The notes: a model not told the origin generated them from the sequence alone. A stretch of 48,498 bases of DNA from Verrucomicrobiota bacterium (GCA_037139415.1 JBAXGN010000035.1:1-48498); one strand, 5' to 3'. Numbered from the stretch's first letter, positions 1 through 8,833 are shown. Numbers and translations are program-made.

Positions 1-406
1 CTTTATTCAAAAACCTGCAAAAAATCCGCATTGTTAAGTCCGACAGGCTGCTAGTTGTTCCGTAGAGTGTGCCGCCCGAAAGCGTCAGGCCAGCAACCGG
101 ATTCGCTCCGTCAAAAGAGTTCGTAAACCATTTCAATACGGCGTAACCACTTCCATCGGGTTGCATTTTGAATACAGTGCCCTGAACATTGTCTTTGCCG
201 CTGGAAGTTGTGCCATAAAGCGTGCCATCCGGTCCCTGCACAAGCTGTGCATGAGGAAAAAATCCAGTAATGTTGGTTGGCTCGTCGAAGTTCTTGAGGA
301 CCGTAAAGGTCTGGGCGTGGGTTTGATTCACCATGAGCATCAACGCCAGCACACTCGAAATCAATAGTGACAAGACTTTGCTTTCTCGTGTTACGAAGCA
401 CCCCAT
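1..406 (-). CDS. Secreted GloVer-repeat (TIGR03803-like) protein, 5' part only
   Basis: The reading frame is open from an ATG at 406 to the window edge, about 135 codons, so the 3' part lies outside. The start MGCFVTRESKVLSLLISS is followed by a hydrophobic stretch ending in THAQ, a good Sec signal peptide. An AGG-rich ribosome-binding site sits just upstream. A longer in-frame ATG at 460 exists but would bury the signal peptide. After the signal come repeats such as DGTLYGTTSSG, GTVFKMQPDGSGY and GANPVAGLTLSGGTLYGTTS, which are the GloVer signature (tandem beta-propeller-like repeats of extracellular proteins in Verrucomicrobiota and Acidobacteriota). The last 15 or so residues before the edge (LSDLTMRIFC...) do not continue the repeat. 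The gene may be interrupted there or the sequence may end at an assembly break. Role unknown; a surface or adhesive function is only a guess. Confidence 0.75.
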   Translation of the reverse strand, partial: MGCFVTRESKVLSLLISSVLALMLMVNQTHAQTFTVLKNFDEPTNITGFFPHAQLVQGPDGTLYGTTSSGKDNVQGTVFKMQPDGSGYAVLKWFTNSFDGANPVAGLTLSGGTLYGTTSSLSDLTMRIFCRFLNK

Positions 407-535
407 TTCCTCCCAGGACGCAAGAGCAGGAAGGGAGCATTGTTTGTGGCCCAATTTCATGTTGTCATGCTGAACTTTCGCCAAGGAATTGTCAAGGATG
501 AGGTGAAGCCCAATTGGGGCGTGGTTTCGACAGAA

Positions 536-763
536 TCACCAGTCTGCAGGGGCGTAGCCGGGTAAGACCATCCGCAGCAGCTTGACAGCAGTTGGCTTGG
601 GTGGCACCTGAAACTTGCTCCCCCCTCAATCGTTACTCACGTTTTTGTAGTCAGGCATGGGATACTCGTTGGCGAACGGTTCGTAGTTCAGCGACCCAAG
701 AGACGGGCACTGGGACAAAGGGTAGCGCGCCCGACTAGTCCAGTGACAACGCACACGCTCAAG
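536..763 (-). pseudogene. Possible decayed 3' end of an unknown gene
   Basis: One minus-strand frame reads like protein (SLNYEPFANEYPMPDY, then after an in-frame TGA near 625, KFQVPPKPTAVKLLRMV, ending ADW-stop). It has no plausible start and is interrupted by that stop. The family was not recognised. It may be the eroded C-terminus of a gene or chance. The rest of the 407-895 gap shows no convincing gene. Confidence 0.25.
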
Positions 764-895
764 TCATCGCAGAAAAATAACTGCCTGAAATTGTTTTTAG
801 CTATAGCATCCACGGTTACTGAACTGGTCACGAAGCGGTCATTTCCGTTGGCATTGCAACTCTGCGTCTTGCCGTCAAACCCGAAATCCAGCATC

Positions 896-1969
896 TCAGC
901 CTGGCTGCGCCGCCGCCGGAGGTTCGTAGGCGCACGCGGGTTCCTCGGCCAGGTAATCACCCGTCACCGCATAGGCTCGGGCTCGGGAACCGCCGCTGCA
1001 GGCGTCGCGAAACTCGCACCGGCCGCATTTGCCCTTCAGCAGGTTGAACTGGCGAAGCTCGCGGAACACCGGGTGATTCCGGTAAATCTCGACCACGGAT
1101 TTATCCCGCACGTTGCCGCATTCCAGCGGCAGGAAACCGCTGGGACACACGTTCCCGGCGTAATCCACGAAGCAGAACCCGTGCCCCGAATTCACCGGCG
1201 GCCCCGAGATCATCATCCGGCCGCGCATCCGCCCAGCCTCCGGGTCGGTCGCCGCCCGCTGCGCCATGTACCGGCGCAGATGTTGGCCTTCGGTGACCTT
1301 GATCACAAACGGCGCGCGCTTCGATAACTGGTAGATCTTTTCAAACAGGCGCTCAAATTCCGCTGCCGTGCAACCCCGTAACGCCGAACCGCGCCCCGTG
1401 GGCACCAGGAAGAACACTTCCCAGAATACCACCCCCAGTTTTTCCACCAGCGCCGCCAGGGCGTCAAAATCATTCACGTTCCACGAGCCGAAAACCGTGT
1501 TGGCCTGCAGGTTCACCCCGGCCTCGCGAATCCAACCCGCCGCCTCGATCATCTTGGCATACGTCCCTGGCACTCCGCGAAAGGCGTCGTGCTTGGCGGC
1601 CGTTTCCGCATCCACGCTCACCGCCAGTTGATGGACGCCCGCCGCCTTCAGGGACAACACGCGTTCCCGGGTCAGGCGCGGCGTGCAGGCGGGGATGGTG
1701 CCGACCGTCAGTTGGCGGGATTTGGCATGGGCCACCAGTTCCTCCAGGTCGTCCCGCTGAAGCGGATCGCCTCCGGTGAACACGATCAGCGGCGTGCCCA
1801 TGCTGGCGACGTCGTCAATGAGTTTCCGGCCTTCGGCCAGGGTGAGTTCCGCCGGGTCGCGTTGGTCAATCGCTGAGGCGCGGCAATGCTGGCAGGCGAG
1901 TTCGCAGGAGCGGGTGATTTCCCAGATCACGAGCAACGGGGCCTGCTGATAATCAATTTTCCAGTTCAT
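896..1969 (-). CDS. Radical SAM/SPASM domain protein (TIGR04053-like)
   Basis: A 357-residue radical S-adenosylmethionine enzyme. The CxxxCxxC cluster motif (Cys22, Cys26, Cys29 in SCELACQHC) binds the 4Fe-4S cluster that cleaves SAM. FTGGDPLQRDDL is the following GGD/GGE-type SAM-binding motif. The C-terminal third has clustered cysteines (GFCFVDYAGNVCPSGFLPL, CGRCEFRDACSGG, EPACAYEP) typical of a SPASM domain with auxiliary clusters. It resembles the TIGR04053 group and the heme d1/AhbD-like branch that modifies tetrapyrroles or peptides. The substrate is not deducible, since no precursor peptide or heme gene is adjacent. The ATG at 1969 (MNWKIDYQ) is preferred over a TTG eight codons upstream. 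Transcribed divergently from the next gene. Confidence 0.85.
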   Translation of the reverse strand: MNWKIDYQQAPLLVIWEITRSCELACQHCRASAIDQRDPAELTLAEGRKLIDDVASMGTPLIVFTGGDPLQRDDLEELVAHAKSRQLTVGTIPACTPRLTRERVLSLKAAGVHQLAVSVDAETAAKHDAFRGVPGTYAKMIEAAGWIREAGVNLQANTVFGSWNVNDFDALAALVEKLGVVFWEVFFLVPTGRGSALRGCTAAEFERLFEKIYQLSKRAPFVIKVTEGQHLRRYMAQRAATDPEAGRMRGRMMISGPPVNSGHGFCFVDYAGNVCPSGFLPLECGNVRDKSVVEIYRNHPVFRELRQFNLLKGKCGRCEFRDACSGGSRARAYAVTGDYLAEEPACAYEPPAAAQPG

Positions 1970-2188
1970 TCTAATGCGCAAGGAGAGTGGCAATCCCGCC
2001 CGAGCAGGTCAATCCTTTCCTCTCGCCTCCAATCCGGTTGCGCGGCTGCCGACCCACCCGCTGGCCCCAAACTGATAGATTTGGAATACGTCATTCACTG
2101 CCACGATGCGCTACTAAATTGTACCGGTGGTTTTCGGCTTGATTAAGTTTTGGTAAAATCGGAGGTACTTGGGCATAATGCGGCTCGC

Positions 2189-3877
2189 ATGACGACCCAT
2201 CCACATCTCTGGGCCATATTATTGGTTTGGTTTGCCGCGCTGTGGCAGTTCCTGCTGGCACAAGCGCAACGCCACTTGTTTCTTGTCCTGACGTTGGTTT
2301 TGGGAGTACCGCCCGCCTTTGCGCAACCTAAGGAACGCTGGGTGTACGCGCCGGCAAATTACCAGGTCAACGAACAGGCTGACCGCATCATCGCCTTGCT
2401 GAACCGCGCGAAGGTGGCGGGTTACACGCATTTCCTGATCACGGATTCGAAATTCTCTCGCGTGCCGACCCTGCCACGCCATTACTTTGCCAACGTCTCC
2501 CGCGTGCGCGCCGCCGCGAAGGAAGCCGGCATCGAACTGGTGCCTGCGCTCTTCGGAGTTGGCTACTCGAACGATCTGCTCTCCAACGATCCGAATCTGG
2601 CCGAGGGTCTGCCCGTGAAGGACGCGCTATTCATCGTCAAAGATTCCTTCGCTCGCTTTATGCCCGATCCGGAAGTGGCCTTGAAGGACACCGCCCTTGC
2701 CAACCGCAAGGCGTGGGGTTTCATTGATGACAACCTCGTTTCCGAGCATGGCACCTTGTGCTCCCGCCCCACCGACAAGAACGCCCGCCTGAGTCAGCGG
2801 TTGAAAGTGCAGCCGTTCCGGCAATATCACGTCTCGGTGTGGATCAAGAGCAGCGGTTTCAAGGGCGGCCAGGCGGAAATCAAGGCCATCGCGGGTAAGG
2901 GTGTGCAGCTCAGCTACACCCTGCTTCACGAAGCGCCCACCCAGGACTGGCGTCAGCATCACATTACCTTCAACTCGCTCGAACATACCGAGGTGCAGCT
3001 TTACTTTGGTGTCTGGGGCGGTCATCAGGGGACTTTGTGGTGGCGCGAGCCGCGCCTCGAGGAGTGCGGGCTGGTCAATGTGCTCCGCCGCCCGGGCGCG
3101 TCGTTGGTGGTCAAGACCGAGTCTGGACGCGAGCTGAAGGAAGGCGCTGATTTCGACGCCGTCAGCGATCCGAAGCTGGGAACTGTTCCGTACGCCGGCG
3201 AATATGAGCCGTGGCACGACGCGCCGTCGCTGCGTGTGCGTGGTTTGGCGGATGGCACCCGGCTGCGCGTTTCCTTCTTCCATCCGCACCTCCTCAACGA
3301 AGGTCAGGTCTGCGCCTGCGTGAGCGAGCCGGCATTTACCACGTTGCTCAAGCGCCAGGCGGGCGACGTCCACGGCCTCTGGTCTGCGGCCGGATACATG
3401 ATGAGCCACGACGAATGGCGCCTGATGAATTGGGACGACGCGTGTCAGTCACGCCATCTTTCACCCGGAAAGATCGCCGCGGACAATGTCCGCGTTTGTA
3501 CCGACATGTTACGCGCCACCGCGCCTAGTGCCAGGGTGTTCGTCTGGAGCGACATGTTCGATCCATTTCACAACGCGACGCGGAATTACTACCTGGTAAA
3601 CGGCGATCTGACCGGCTCGTGGGAGGGGCTCGACCGGGACGTGATTGTGGTGAATTGGAATTCGAATAAAGCTGCGGATAGCCTTAAATTTTTCAGCGGC
3701 CGCGGCCATCGCCAATTGATCGCGGGCTACTATGATGGCCCGCTCGCACGAACGCGCCAGTGGCTCGACCAAGCCAAGGGCGTTCCCGGCCTTATCGGGG
3801 TGATGTACACGACGTGGCACGCGAACTACACCCAACTGGAATCCTTCGCGAAGATGCTCGTTGAAGCCGGGTTTTAA
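2189..3877 (+). CDS. Secreted glycosidase-like protein with inserted beta-sandwich
   Basis: About 562 residues from the ATG at 2189 (MTTHPHLWAILL). The long hydrophobic N-terminus ends in PPAFAQ, a likely signal peptidase I site near residue 45; an in-frame upstream ATG or GTG would only lengthen the leader. The first part (RIIALLNRAKVAGYTHFLI, VPALFGVGYS) and the last part (RVFVWSDMFDPFH, GLIGVMYTTWHANYTQLE) look like the two ends of a TIM barrel such as in GH20-type glycosidases. The middle (RQYHVSVWIKSS ... TQDWRQHHITFNS ... VQLYFGVWGG) resembles a CBM4/9-like jelly roll inserted in the barrel. No family was recognised with certainty and the catalytic residues are not assigned. Probably a periplasmic or extracellular carbohydrate-active protein. 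Confidence 0.6.
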   Translation: MTTHPHLWAILLVWFAALWQFLLAQAQRHLFLVLTLVLGVPPAFAQPKERWVYAPANYQVNEQADRIIALLNRAKVAGYTHFLITDSKFSRVPTLPRHYFANVSRVRAAAKEAGIELVPALFGVGYSNDLLSNDPNLAEGLPVKDALFIVKDSFARFMPDPEVALKDTALANRKAWGFIDDNLVSEHGTLCSRPTDKNARLSQRLKVQPFRQYHVSVWIKSSGFKGGQAEIKAIAGKGVQLSYTLLHEAPTQDWRQHHITFNSLEHTEVQLYFGVWGGHQGTLWWREPRLEECGLVNVLRRPGASLVVKTESGRELKEGADFDAVSDPKLGTVPYAGEYEPWHDAPSLRVRGLADGTRLRVSFFHPHLLNEGQVCACVSEPAFTTLLKRQAGDVHGLWSAAGYMMSHDEWRLMNWDDACQSRHLSPGKIAADNVRVCTDMLRATAPSARVFVWSDMFDPFHNATRNYYLVNGDLTGSWEGLDRDVIVVNWNSNKAADSLKFFSGRGHRQLIAGYYDGPLARTRQWLDQAKGVPGLIGVMYTTWHANYTQLESFAKMLVEAGF

Positions 3878-4070
3878 TAGTGTTTTTTCGAGGTGCCCGT
3901 GGTAGCAGGGAGTTATTGAAGATGCTTAGTGTGCTTGAACCCTTCGGAGCAATGGTCTCACGCTTGGCAATGCCCATGCGCTGCTGCGCCCAGAGCGGTG
4001 TGAGGGTGGCCAGCGCCAGGAAGCCCGTGCAGAAACTGATGGCAAGAATTTGCTTTTGGGCACTGTTCAT
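3792..4070 (-). CDS. Small putative exported/membrane protein
   Basis: A 92-residue frame from the ATG at 4070: MNSAQKQILAISFCTGFL continues into a hydrophobic segment ending LWAQQ, then a basic, Ser/Arg-rich tail. AAGG lies just upstream of the ATG. The final 28 or so codons overlap antisense the end of the glycosidase-like gene, and the basic tail looks non-coding. Only the N-terminal 45 residues look protein-like, so this may be a truncated gene. Function unknown. Confidence 0.35.
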   Translation of the reverse strand: MNSAQKQILAISFCTGFLALATLTPLWAQQRMGIAKRETIAPKGSSTLSIFNNSLLPRAPRKNTIKTRLQRASSRRIPVGCSSRATSCTSPR

Positions 4071-4117
4071 GCCTTCTCTTGTCGTGATGAGGTAAAAGCA
4101 ATTGCTGATCGGTTCAA

Positions 4118-4537
4118 TCAGTACCACTCGCCTTTCATTTTGGAAAAGTCGATGGCCGACCGGTCTGTGAGGCGTACCGCTTTGCCTTCGCCGTGAGGCG
4201 TTTTCCATGACCATCCTGCCGGTTGATACCAGATATGAACGTCAATGACCGCGTCTGCACCAAGTTCCCTTGCTTTGTTGGCCATGCGTTTTAAAACGGC
4301 GTCCTTGGGTGAGGAGACCACCATTCCGACGTCAATTTGGCCAAGGCGATCACGCTGAATTGAGTTTTCGAGTGAGGCTTCCGTCACAAATACTTTATTG
4401 GTATGCGCGGCATACGTAGTGGGGGATTGATACTTGACATAAACTTTATTGAGAATTCGCATTGGACTGTGGGTGGAACATCCTGTCGCCAGCACCAACA
4501 CTGCGCTCAAAGTCACCATTATCTTCGTTAATTGCAT
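4118..4537 (-). CDS. Predicted lipoprotein, YbjQ-like motif
   Basis: 139 residues from the ATG at 4537, preceded by AAAGGAAC at good spacing; a longer frame upstream lacks a ribosome-binding site. MQLTKIMVTLSAVLVLATGC gives a lipobox (LATGC) with Cys20 as the lipidated residue. The mature part ends its conserved stretch with ARELGADAVIDVHIWYQP, like the 'LGADAV' motif of YbjQ/heavy-metal-binding-type small proteins. Membrane anchored by lipid; role unknown. Confidence 0.65.
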   Translation of the reverse strand: MQLTKIMVTLSAVLVLATGCSTHSPMRILNKVYVKYQSPTTYAAHTNKVFVTEASLENSIQRDRLGQIDVGMVVSSPKDAVLKRMANKARELGADAVIDVHIWYQPAGWSWKTPHGEGKAVRLTDRSAIDFSKMKGEWY

Positions 4538-4760
4538 ATGTAGTTCCTTTTGGTTCCGACTGTTATTTATTGTTTTCAATGACTTGGCCGAATTTATTTT
4601 TCGGGCCATTTAAACCCTTCCTACAGCACCTGTCGCAATGCTAGTTAAAGAGTCTTGCATGGATGGCAGACTAATGTCTATGCAAGCTCTAGTCAAACAA
4701 TCAATGACCAACCTTTAAAACCGCGTGACAATTCAAGCCCTTTATGACATGTCCATGGCT

Positions 4761-5330
4761 ATGAAAATAATGCGTGCTCGTGGTTTCTTAAATATCATAA
4801 CGGTGTTGGTTCTTGGCCTGACTCTGCCCGTGCTGGCCAAGGATCAGACTGAGGAACAGTTGATTCTGGAACTGGCTTCTCCCAACGAAAATAAAATTGT
4901 GGACGCTTTGTTCCAGTTGGAGAAGAAATATCCGGCTGGTACCAACGCGATCCCCATCATGAAAAAGTTTCTGGCGGACCCCCGTGCGAAGGTGCGCCGC
5001 AAAGCCGCCCGAGTTCTGGGCGCGCTCCATACCGAGGTGAACGCCGAGGATCTCAAGTCCATCGGCGCGCTGTTAAAGGCATCCGATATGCATGAGATTG
5101 TCGATGGGTTGAAGGCGTTGCGTGGATTGAAAGCGCAGGCGACCGTGCCGGAGATTACACCGCTCCTGAAACACCCTCATCCGAACGTGGTGCGCGACGC
5201 TTGCCGGACCCTTGCTGTGCTGGGCAACAAGGATCTCATTCCCCTGATCGAACCACTGACGAGCCACAAGAATAAGACGATTCAAACCGATGCCCGGGAA
5301 ACGATTCATGATTTGAACACGAAGCAGTGA
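4761..5330 (+). CDS. Secreted HEAT-repeat protein
   Basis: 189 residues. The ATG at 4761 starts MKIMRARGFLNIITVLVLG, a signal peptide ending PVLA-KD; a GTG and other ATGs up to 36 nt upstream are in frame but unnecessary. The mature protein is a series of short helical pairs: FLADPRAKVRRKAARVLGAL, then ALRGLKAQATVPEITPLL, then HPHPNVVRDACRTLAVLG, ending in NKTIQTDARETI. This is the HEAT/PBS-lyase repeat pattern. Such proteins are protein-binding scaffolds. Single transcription unit as far as visible. Confidence 0.75.
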   Translation: MKIMRARGFLNIITVLVLGLTLPVLAKDQTEEQLILELASPNENKIVDALFQLEKKYPAGTNAIPIMKKFLADPRAKVRRKAARVLGALHTEVNAEDLKSIGALLKASDMHEIVDGLKALRGLKAQATVPEITPLLKHPHPNVVRDACRTLAVLGNKDLIPLIEPLTSHKNKTIQTDARETIHDLNTKQ

Positions 5331-5624
5331 TCGCCACCCCGGCGATCTGGATGTTCTTGAATTTGGTTTTTAGCCATCGCACCCTCTGCCGCCGGACTGG
5401 GCGCGCTGCGGTTAGGGGGGCGTTGTTTTTGGCCCGCGATACCGGGGAAGGTGCCTGCGCTGAATCTGGTTGGGGAGTTAAGGGGGAACGAACCAAGCTG
5501 AGCCACGCCGGAACGAAAACCGTTGTCCGCGAAGCGGAACTGCCAGCGCCAACCGGCGTTGGCTCCGGCAACTTTTTAGGCATATTGTCAACCCTATTTT
5601 TTCAAGAACGCATCTAGCATAGCT
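5331..5624. other. Intergenic, no convincing gene
   Basis: A 97-codon frame exists on the plus strand from 5327, but it starts with a GTG overlapping the previous stop and its composition does not look like protein. No RNA gene or terminator was recognised. Confidence 0.4.
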
Positions 5625-5789
5625 TTATGCGTCCTTAATTCTCTCCTGTGATTTTTGTTTTCCGTAAACTAGCCATTTATCAATGGCTTCTTTCAACGTC
5701 TTATCGGCAACCTTGTCTGCTGTCAGGTAGCCTTTCTTCCTGAACTCAGCGACGATCTTGTTATACTTTTTTTGCGTTTTGGCGTCCAT
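5625..5789 (-). CDS. Small lysine-rich helical protein, 54 aa
   Basis: A short frame with clear coding character: MDAKTQKKYNKIVAEFRKKG, then YLTADKVADKTLKEAIDKWL, ending KSQERIKDA. It is rich in Lys, Glu and Ala and would be almost all helical. It is more AT-rich than its neighbours, a hint of foreign origin. No ribosome-binding site is evident. It lies directly downstream of a degenerate copy of the leader found before the next gene (see 5830-5880). Function unknown. Confidence 0.5.
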   Translation of the reverse strand: MDAKTQKKYNKIVAEFRKKGYLTADKVADKTLKEAIDKWLVYGKQKSQERIKDA

Positions 5790-5829
5790 ATTTGTAAGTT
5801 TGTGTGTGTGACCAATATGCCTAACCGTA

Positions 5830-5880
5830 TTATTGAACGAACTTTTCGTTCGTTGTTCTCGGTGGCCAGTTGGTTTTCAT
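5830..5880 (-). repeat. Degenerate copy A of a 51-nt leader ORF
   Basis: Sixteen codons MKTNWPPRTTNEKFVQ-stop, homologous to the leader at 6366-6416 (10 of 16 residues and, by eye, about 44 of 56 nt identical, including the shared TAATAC after the frame). Similarity continues weakly for about 45 nt upstream (gene sense). The codon position that holds the downstream gene's ATG in copy B is ACG here, so the main gene start is lost. This suggests an old tandem duplication of a leader plus gene start. Confidence 0.55.
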
Positions 5881-5944
5881 TTGCCGCCCATCATCAAAAA
5901 GGCCCCGCCGGTCAATTGCAAAACCGGTGTGATCGCGCAGCTCA

Positions 5945-6385
5945 TCATCGGCTCAATCCGTTTGTTGGGCTCTTTGGCCTCTTGAATTCAGTCATGCGTG
6001 ACCACATCCTGTCGATCCAGTCCGAAAGCATGGGGAAACGCGGTCCCTTCTGGCTGGTAAAATACTGAATGTCGGGCCATGAAAGACACCGCGCCATGAC
6101 AAACATCCACGGAATGCCAGTAGCCATAATGGCTGCCAGCATGACCGGAATGATCGGGAGCACCATCATCAGAACAACGAGGCGATCCATGATGCCCTCG
6201 GGCCTCGCATTCATGTCGAGCTTTAGTCCGTGCTCAAGAAACCAAATGTAACCCATCCCTGCGAAGTAGATCGCTGGCAGCACCACAAGGAAGAAAGTTC
6301 CCAGTACAGTTACCTGTGTTCGTAATCGTGGTTTGTACTCGCCAATAGGTTTGGGCTCAACAGTATTATCGAACGCCCTTTTCAT
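5945..6385 (-). CDS. Two-helix membrane protein, unknown family
   Basis: 146 residues starting MKRAFDNTVEPKPIGEYKP. Two hydrophobic segments, about residues 25-50 (VTVLGTFFLVVLPAIYFAGM...) and 69-98 (LVVLMMVLPIIPVMLAAIMA...), flank a short polar loop; the C-terminus is basic. The ATG lies inside the upstream 16-codon leader in another frame, and the leader stops six codons into this gene, so translational coupling is likely. Family not recognised. Confidence 0.6.
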   Translation of the reverse strand: MKRAFDNTVEPKPIGEYKPRLRTQVTVLGTFFLVVLPAIYFAGMGYIWFLEHGLKLDMNARPEGIMDRLVVLMMVLPIIPVMLAAIMATGIPWMFVMARCLSWPDIQYFTSQKGPRFPMLSDWIDRMWSRMTEFKRPKSPTNGLSR

Positions 6386-6416
6386 TCGTGGTTTTCGGCT
6401 GCCAGTTTTTTGTCAT
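6366..6416 (-). CDS. Candidate 16-aa leader peptide (copy B)
   Basis: Short frame MTKNWQPKTTNEKGVR-stop overlapping the start of the membrane-protein gene out of frame. The same peptide pattern (NW-P--TTNEK-V) is preserved in copy A at 5830-5880 with identical length. Conservation of frame and length suggests it is, or was, translated, perhaps to feed ribosomes to the overlapping gene. No long upstream frame belongs to it. Confidence 0.35.
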   Translation of the reverse strand: MTKNWQPKTTNEKGVR

Positions 6417-6571
6417 GGTGCTGACAATCTCCAGAAAGGCACCGGTGGTCAACGCGAAAAAGTCGTTGCTGGAAAACCTTTCAGCCAGGGATGATGGTTT
6501 GGCCTGGCGGGGGGAAGGGTTTCTCTTTTCGCAAGGTTGACAGCGGCGGGTGGGCACGGCATCTTGACGCC

Positions 6572-7951
6572 ATGATTCATCACAACATTATGCTCGCTGC
6601 CTGCCGCCAAACGGTGGCTGGCCTTCATTATACGCTGTCTTATACGCTGTCTGGGGCACGCTGCGTGGCCGCGGGGTTGACGCTCGCCATCGGGTTGCTT
6701 TCCGCCCGTGCGGATTGGCCGCAGTTCCGCGGGCCAACGAACGACGGCCACGTCTCCGCCCCCGGCGCCAAGCCGATCGGTCTGCCCTTGCAGTGGAGCG
6801 AGACGGAAAACCTCAAGTGGAAGACGCCCATCACCGAGTTCGGCTGGTCCACGCCGGCCATCCTCAATGGCCAGATATGGATCACCATGGCGACGCTTCA
6901 GGGTAATGATTTCTTTGTGCTCCGACTTGACCCCGAAACAGGCAAGATTTGTTTTACGGAGAAACTGTTTCACTGCGATAACCCGGAGCCGCTGAGCAAC
7001 GCGACCGGTGTGAATTGTTATGCCACTCCCTCGGTCACTCTGGAGCCAGGCCGCGCTTATGTGCATTTTGGCACCTTCGGCACGGCGTGCTTGGACACCA
7101 AAACCGACCAAGTCATCTGGAAACGATCTGACGTGAACTGCCGCCACTACCGCGGGCCCTCTTCCTCGCCGGTGTTGTTTGGGAACCTGGTGATCCTGAC
7201 GTTGGACGGCGTGGATGTGCAGTACGTCACCGCACTCGACAAGCAGACGGGCAAGACCGTCTGGAAGACCGATCGTTCCTTCCGCTGGGACGACCAAAGC
7301 GACCCCACCGCCTCCACAATGATCCGTGACGGAGATCGGCACAAGGCGCACAGCACACCGCTGATTGTCAATGTCAACGGCCAATACCAGATGCTGAGCA
7401 CCGCCGCGCGGTCAGCCTACGCGTACGATCCCCAAACCGGAAAAGAGCTTTGGCGCATCCATCACGATTGCTGGTCCGCCGCCCCCATGCCGGTGTATGG
7501 CGAGGGATTGGCCTTTCTCATCACCGGCTCGGGCAAGACCCAATTGCTGGGCGTCCGCGTGAACGGCCAGGGGGATGTGACCGACACGCACGTGACGTGG
7601 CACTTCGATACGAGCGTTGCGCGCACGGCGTCACCTATTCTGGTGGACGGGCTGCTCTACATGGTTGCGGATGACGGCGTAATCATCTGCCTCGAAGCCG
7701 CCACCGGAACCCAAGTCTGGAGGCAACGGCTCCCCGGCAAATACGCGGCCTCGCCCATTTGCGGCGATGGACGGCTTTATTTCTGCAGCCAGCAGGGCGT
7801 GACCACGGTGGTGAAGCCCGGTCGGACGTTTGAATCGCTGGCCACCAACACGCTGGCGGGCAGCTTCATGGCCTCGCCCGCAGTGTCGGGCAAAGCGCTT
7901 TACTTGCGCACCAAAACCCACCTTTACCGGGTGGAATCCGCCGGTAAATAG
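6572..7951 (+). CDS. PQQ-like beta-propeller repeat protein
   Basis: 459 residues from the ATG at 6572 (MIHHNIMLAACRQ), whose N-terminus ends in a hydrophobic stretch and SARA-DW, a likely signal peptide. The mature start DWPQFRGPTNDG is the typical opening of verrucomicrobial/planctomycete PQQ-like propellers. Several blades carry the Trp motif: DPETGKICF, DTKTDQVIWKR, DKQTGKTVWKT, DPQTGKELWRI, EAATGTQVWRQ. Members are periplasmic or extracellular and structural; enzymatic quinoprotein activity is not implied. The leader contains a 12-nt tandem duplication (ttatacgctgtc twice, near 6630-6653) giving YTLSYTLS. Convergent with the oxidoreductase pseudogene. Confidence 0.85.
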   Translation: MIHHNIMLAACRQTVAGLHYTLSYTLSGARCVAAGLTLAIGLLSARADWPQFRGPTNDGHVSAPGAKPIGLPLQWSETENLKWKTPITEFGWSTPAILNGQIWITMATLQGNDFFVLRLDPETGKICFTEKLFHCDNPEPLSNATGVNCYATPSVTLEPGRAYVHFGTFGTACLDTKTDQVIWKRSDVNCRHYRGPSSSPVLFGNLVILTLDGVDVQYVTALDKQTGKTVWKTDRSFRWDDQSDPTASTMIRDGDRHKAHSTPLIVNVNGQYQMLSTAARSAYAYDPQTGKELWRIHHDCWSAAPMPVYGEGLAFLITGSGKTQLLGVRVNGQGDVTDTHVTWHFDTSVARTASPILVDGLLYMVADDGVIICLEAATGTQVWRQRLPGKYAASPICGDGRLYFCSQQGVTTVVKPGRTFESLATNTLAGSFMASPAVSGKALYLRTKTHLYRVESAGK

Positions 7952-7981
7952 CCATCACATCCCTGGTTTCCAGCCTTCACC

Positions 7982-8751
7982 CTAATTCTTGTTGGGTTTG
8001 GCGGCGCGCTTCTCAGCCAGGAAAACCAGGATGCCGTCGCGACGCAGAATTTCCTGCTTCAGTTCGGCAATGGGCACCCGGCGCACTTCGACTTGGCGGC
8101 GAATGGCCAGCTCGGCGGCGATGCCCGCCGCTTCTCCCAAAGCCATAAAGGTCGGCTCCACGCGAATGCTCTGGTAGCCAACATGACTGGCCGAGCAGGC
8201 CACCGGTACGAGCAACCCATTAATCTGCTTGGGCACCATGATTCGGTAGGGAAGCTGGAGCGCCGGATGGTTGACGTAAAAGTAACCCTCCCGCACTCCC
8301 GGATGCGCCGGATCGAACTTATGCACCGCATGCGAATCCCAGGCAAAGACGGCCACCGCTACCGCGTCAGGTTTGGCTGGCGGCAGACCCGTGGCGGGAT
8401 CGGGATCAGCATCCCGCTGGGTGAAGTTGTATTCACCCACGATGCGCCGACCCTGGCGGACGTACAGGTAATGGGGACGGTTGCGATGATCCATGAATTC
8501 GTCTTTGCAGAAACCGTACTGCGCGGTCTCTTGACGGAGTGATTCCGGGACTTCTGCGTCGGTTTGCAGGAACCAGAGCAGACCCTCATGGTAACCTATG
8601 CCCCTGAACGTGCTGCCGCCACCGCAGCGGCGATGCCGCCTGGCGTGGCGCCCAACACCACATCCGTTTTCAACTCCTTCGCGGCGACCGGCGCTGCGGC
8701 CAGTCCCATCAAGATAATCCCTCGTGCGAACATATAGTGTACCCGGAGCAT
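7982..8751 (-). pseudogene. FAD-dependent oxidoreductase with large internal deletion
   Basis: Two parts in different frames. The first (from the ATG at 8751) gives a signal peptide ending APVAAKE, then VVLGATPGGIAAAVAAARSG, the Rossmann FAD-binding motif of the pfam12831-type 'TPGG' oxidoreductases, and then meets a stop. From about 8600 a second frame gives the C-terminal domain: YHEGLLWFLQTDAEVPESL, RRIVGEYNFTQRD, NGLLVPVACSASHVGYQSIR, VEPTFMALGEAAGIAAELA. The residues linking the two, some 200 or more in intact relatives, are missing. Deletion plus frameshift means a dead gene. Its family usually works in sugar or uronate catabolism islands. Confidence 0.8.
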
Positions 8752-8833
8752 AATTCAAGCGAACGGCCCAGCGGAAGAATTTTTACTGTTTATCTTCACC
8801 AGTGCGCAACATCGGCAGACTGAATTGATAGGA

